Source: a virus
DNA length: 61,352 nucleotides
Direction: 5' to 3' (one strand)
IMG/VR virus record: IMGVR_UViG_3300009370_000027
Coordinates: 1 to 61,352 of that record
A program made the translations under genes and the position numbers. Shown here in pieces: positions 61,030 to 61,352 of the stretch. The notes under the pieces were generated by a model. That model saw only the letters and a program-made list of their open reading frames with translations, was not told the origin of the DNA and made no database searches. Each line of letters starts with the position of its first letter. The first letter of the stretch is position 1.

Positions 61030-61258
61030 ACCTTACGAGAAGCTGAGTCAGGAGGGAACCTACTGGAACATAAGAGTCCCGGTTAGGTTTAAAGAGAAGG
61101 CGAAAGAGTTCGGGAGAATCCTTGGGGTTAGCCCGTCAAAGATTGCAAGAGATGGAATCGAAAGCGAACTCAAACGATTGAACGGAGGAAAGGATATATA
61201 TGAACAGGAAAATGTGGGTGAGGGGGGGACTGGCGAGAGCGATGGGACATCATTTTGA
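61022..61258 (+). CDS. Ribbon-helix-helix-like protein
   Basis: The ATG at 61022 (an ATG at 61019 gives one more residue) overlaps the preceding stop codon, with GGAGAGGAGAAC upstream. The product has 78 residues: strand YWNIRVPVRFKEKAKEF, helix GRILGVSPSKIARDGIESELKRL and an acidic Gly-rich tail (QENVGEGGTGESDG). The strand-helix-helix order with a basic strand suggests a ribbon-helix-helix DNA-binding protein. It could act on the GTCACA palindromes at 57281-57545 as repressor, a guess. Confidence 0.6.
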   Translation: MSRPYEKLSQEGTYWNIRVPVRFKEKAKEFGRILGVSPSKIARDGIESELKRLNGGKDIYEQENVGEGGTGESDGTSF

Positions 61259-61352
61259 GGACAACCTTGAGTGTAAGTACTGCCATGTCCATTGGCTTTC
61301 GCAGAGAGCAACTCCATCAAAATGTATTCACAGCAGACCTGCCACAGTGAAG
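61200..61352 (+). CDS. Partial small zinc-binding protein at window edge
   Basis: The frame opens at ATG 61200 (MNRKMWVRGGLARAMGHHF, GGAGGAAAGGA upstream) and runs off the right end. It overlaps the ribbon-helix-helix gene in another frame. HHFEDNLECKYCHVHWLSQ and KCIHSR show a His/Cys arrangement (CKYC plus a further Cys) that fits a small zinc site. Only 51 residues are visible, so the function cannot be judged. Confidence 0.5.
   Translation, partial: MNRKMWVRGGLARAMGHHFEDNLECKYCHVHWLSQRATPSKCIHSRPATVK

Overview
This window looks like most of the genome of a tailed double-stranded DNA phage, probably with a short (podovirus-like) tail. There is a complete packaging and head cassette (TerS, TerL, portal, scaffold, major capsid protein), head-tail adaptor-like proteins, a tail fibre and very large ejection-type virion proteins. 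No tape measure, tail sheath or tube gene was recognised. The lysis cassette, with an overlapping inner and outer spanin pair, points to a Gram-negative host. Several proteins resemble types I associate with marine and other aquatic phages; that habitat is inference. No integrase, lysogeny repressor, DNA polymerase, RNA polymerase or tRNA was recognised. The first and last genes run off the ends, so the window is incomplete or is a cut of a circularly permuted genome.

Layout. Positions 1-44615 are one long leftward (minus-strand) late block. Read from 44615 down to 1 it holds TerS, a small membrane protein, TerL, portal, small basic proteins, a GroES-like protein, scaffold, capsid-associated proteins, the major capsid protein, a head protein, six tandem related small beta-rich proteins, adaptor-like proteins, a tail fibre with a probable autoproteolytic end, a propeller-like tail protein, a LysM protein, a 2690-residue acidic repeat protein, a GNAT-fold protein, two Gln/Gly/Pro- or Ala-rich internal proteins, a 3406-residue polyvalent ejection protein and finally lysis genes. 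Two clear intrinsic terminators flank the gene after the capsid gene. Positions 44616-45609 are a gene-free, hairpin-rich divergent region.

Positions 45610-54033 are rightward. They hold small early genes, an AAA ATPase / helical protein / metallopeptidase-VWA trio, a ribbon-helix-helix protein, a secreted cysteine-knot-like miniprotein, a structured untranslated region and an uncharacterised 445-residue protein. Positions 54026-57186 are an inverted (leftward) island with a T7-like primase-helicase, a RusA-like resolvase and its overlapping partner. A divergent control region with four palindromic operator-like sites and a TTGACA-N17-CATAAT promoter separates it from a rightward replication/recombination operon: PD-(D/E)XK nuclease, DUF1071-type annealing protein, candidate ssDNA-binding protein, HNH-like protein and small proteins.

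The most unusual signal is in the untranslated DNA of the early region. Seven genes carry the same 16-base hairpin (GCACG-N6-CGTGC) 14-17 bases before the start codon, and three of these copies are preceded by a chain of mutually overlapping stems whose sequences change between copies while pairing is kept. This looks like a phage-specific post-transcriptional control system, although a protein operator is not excluded.
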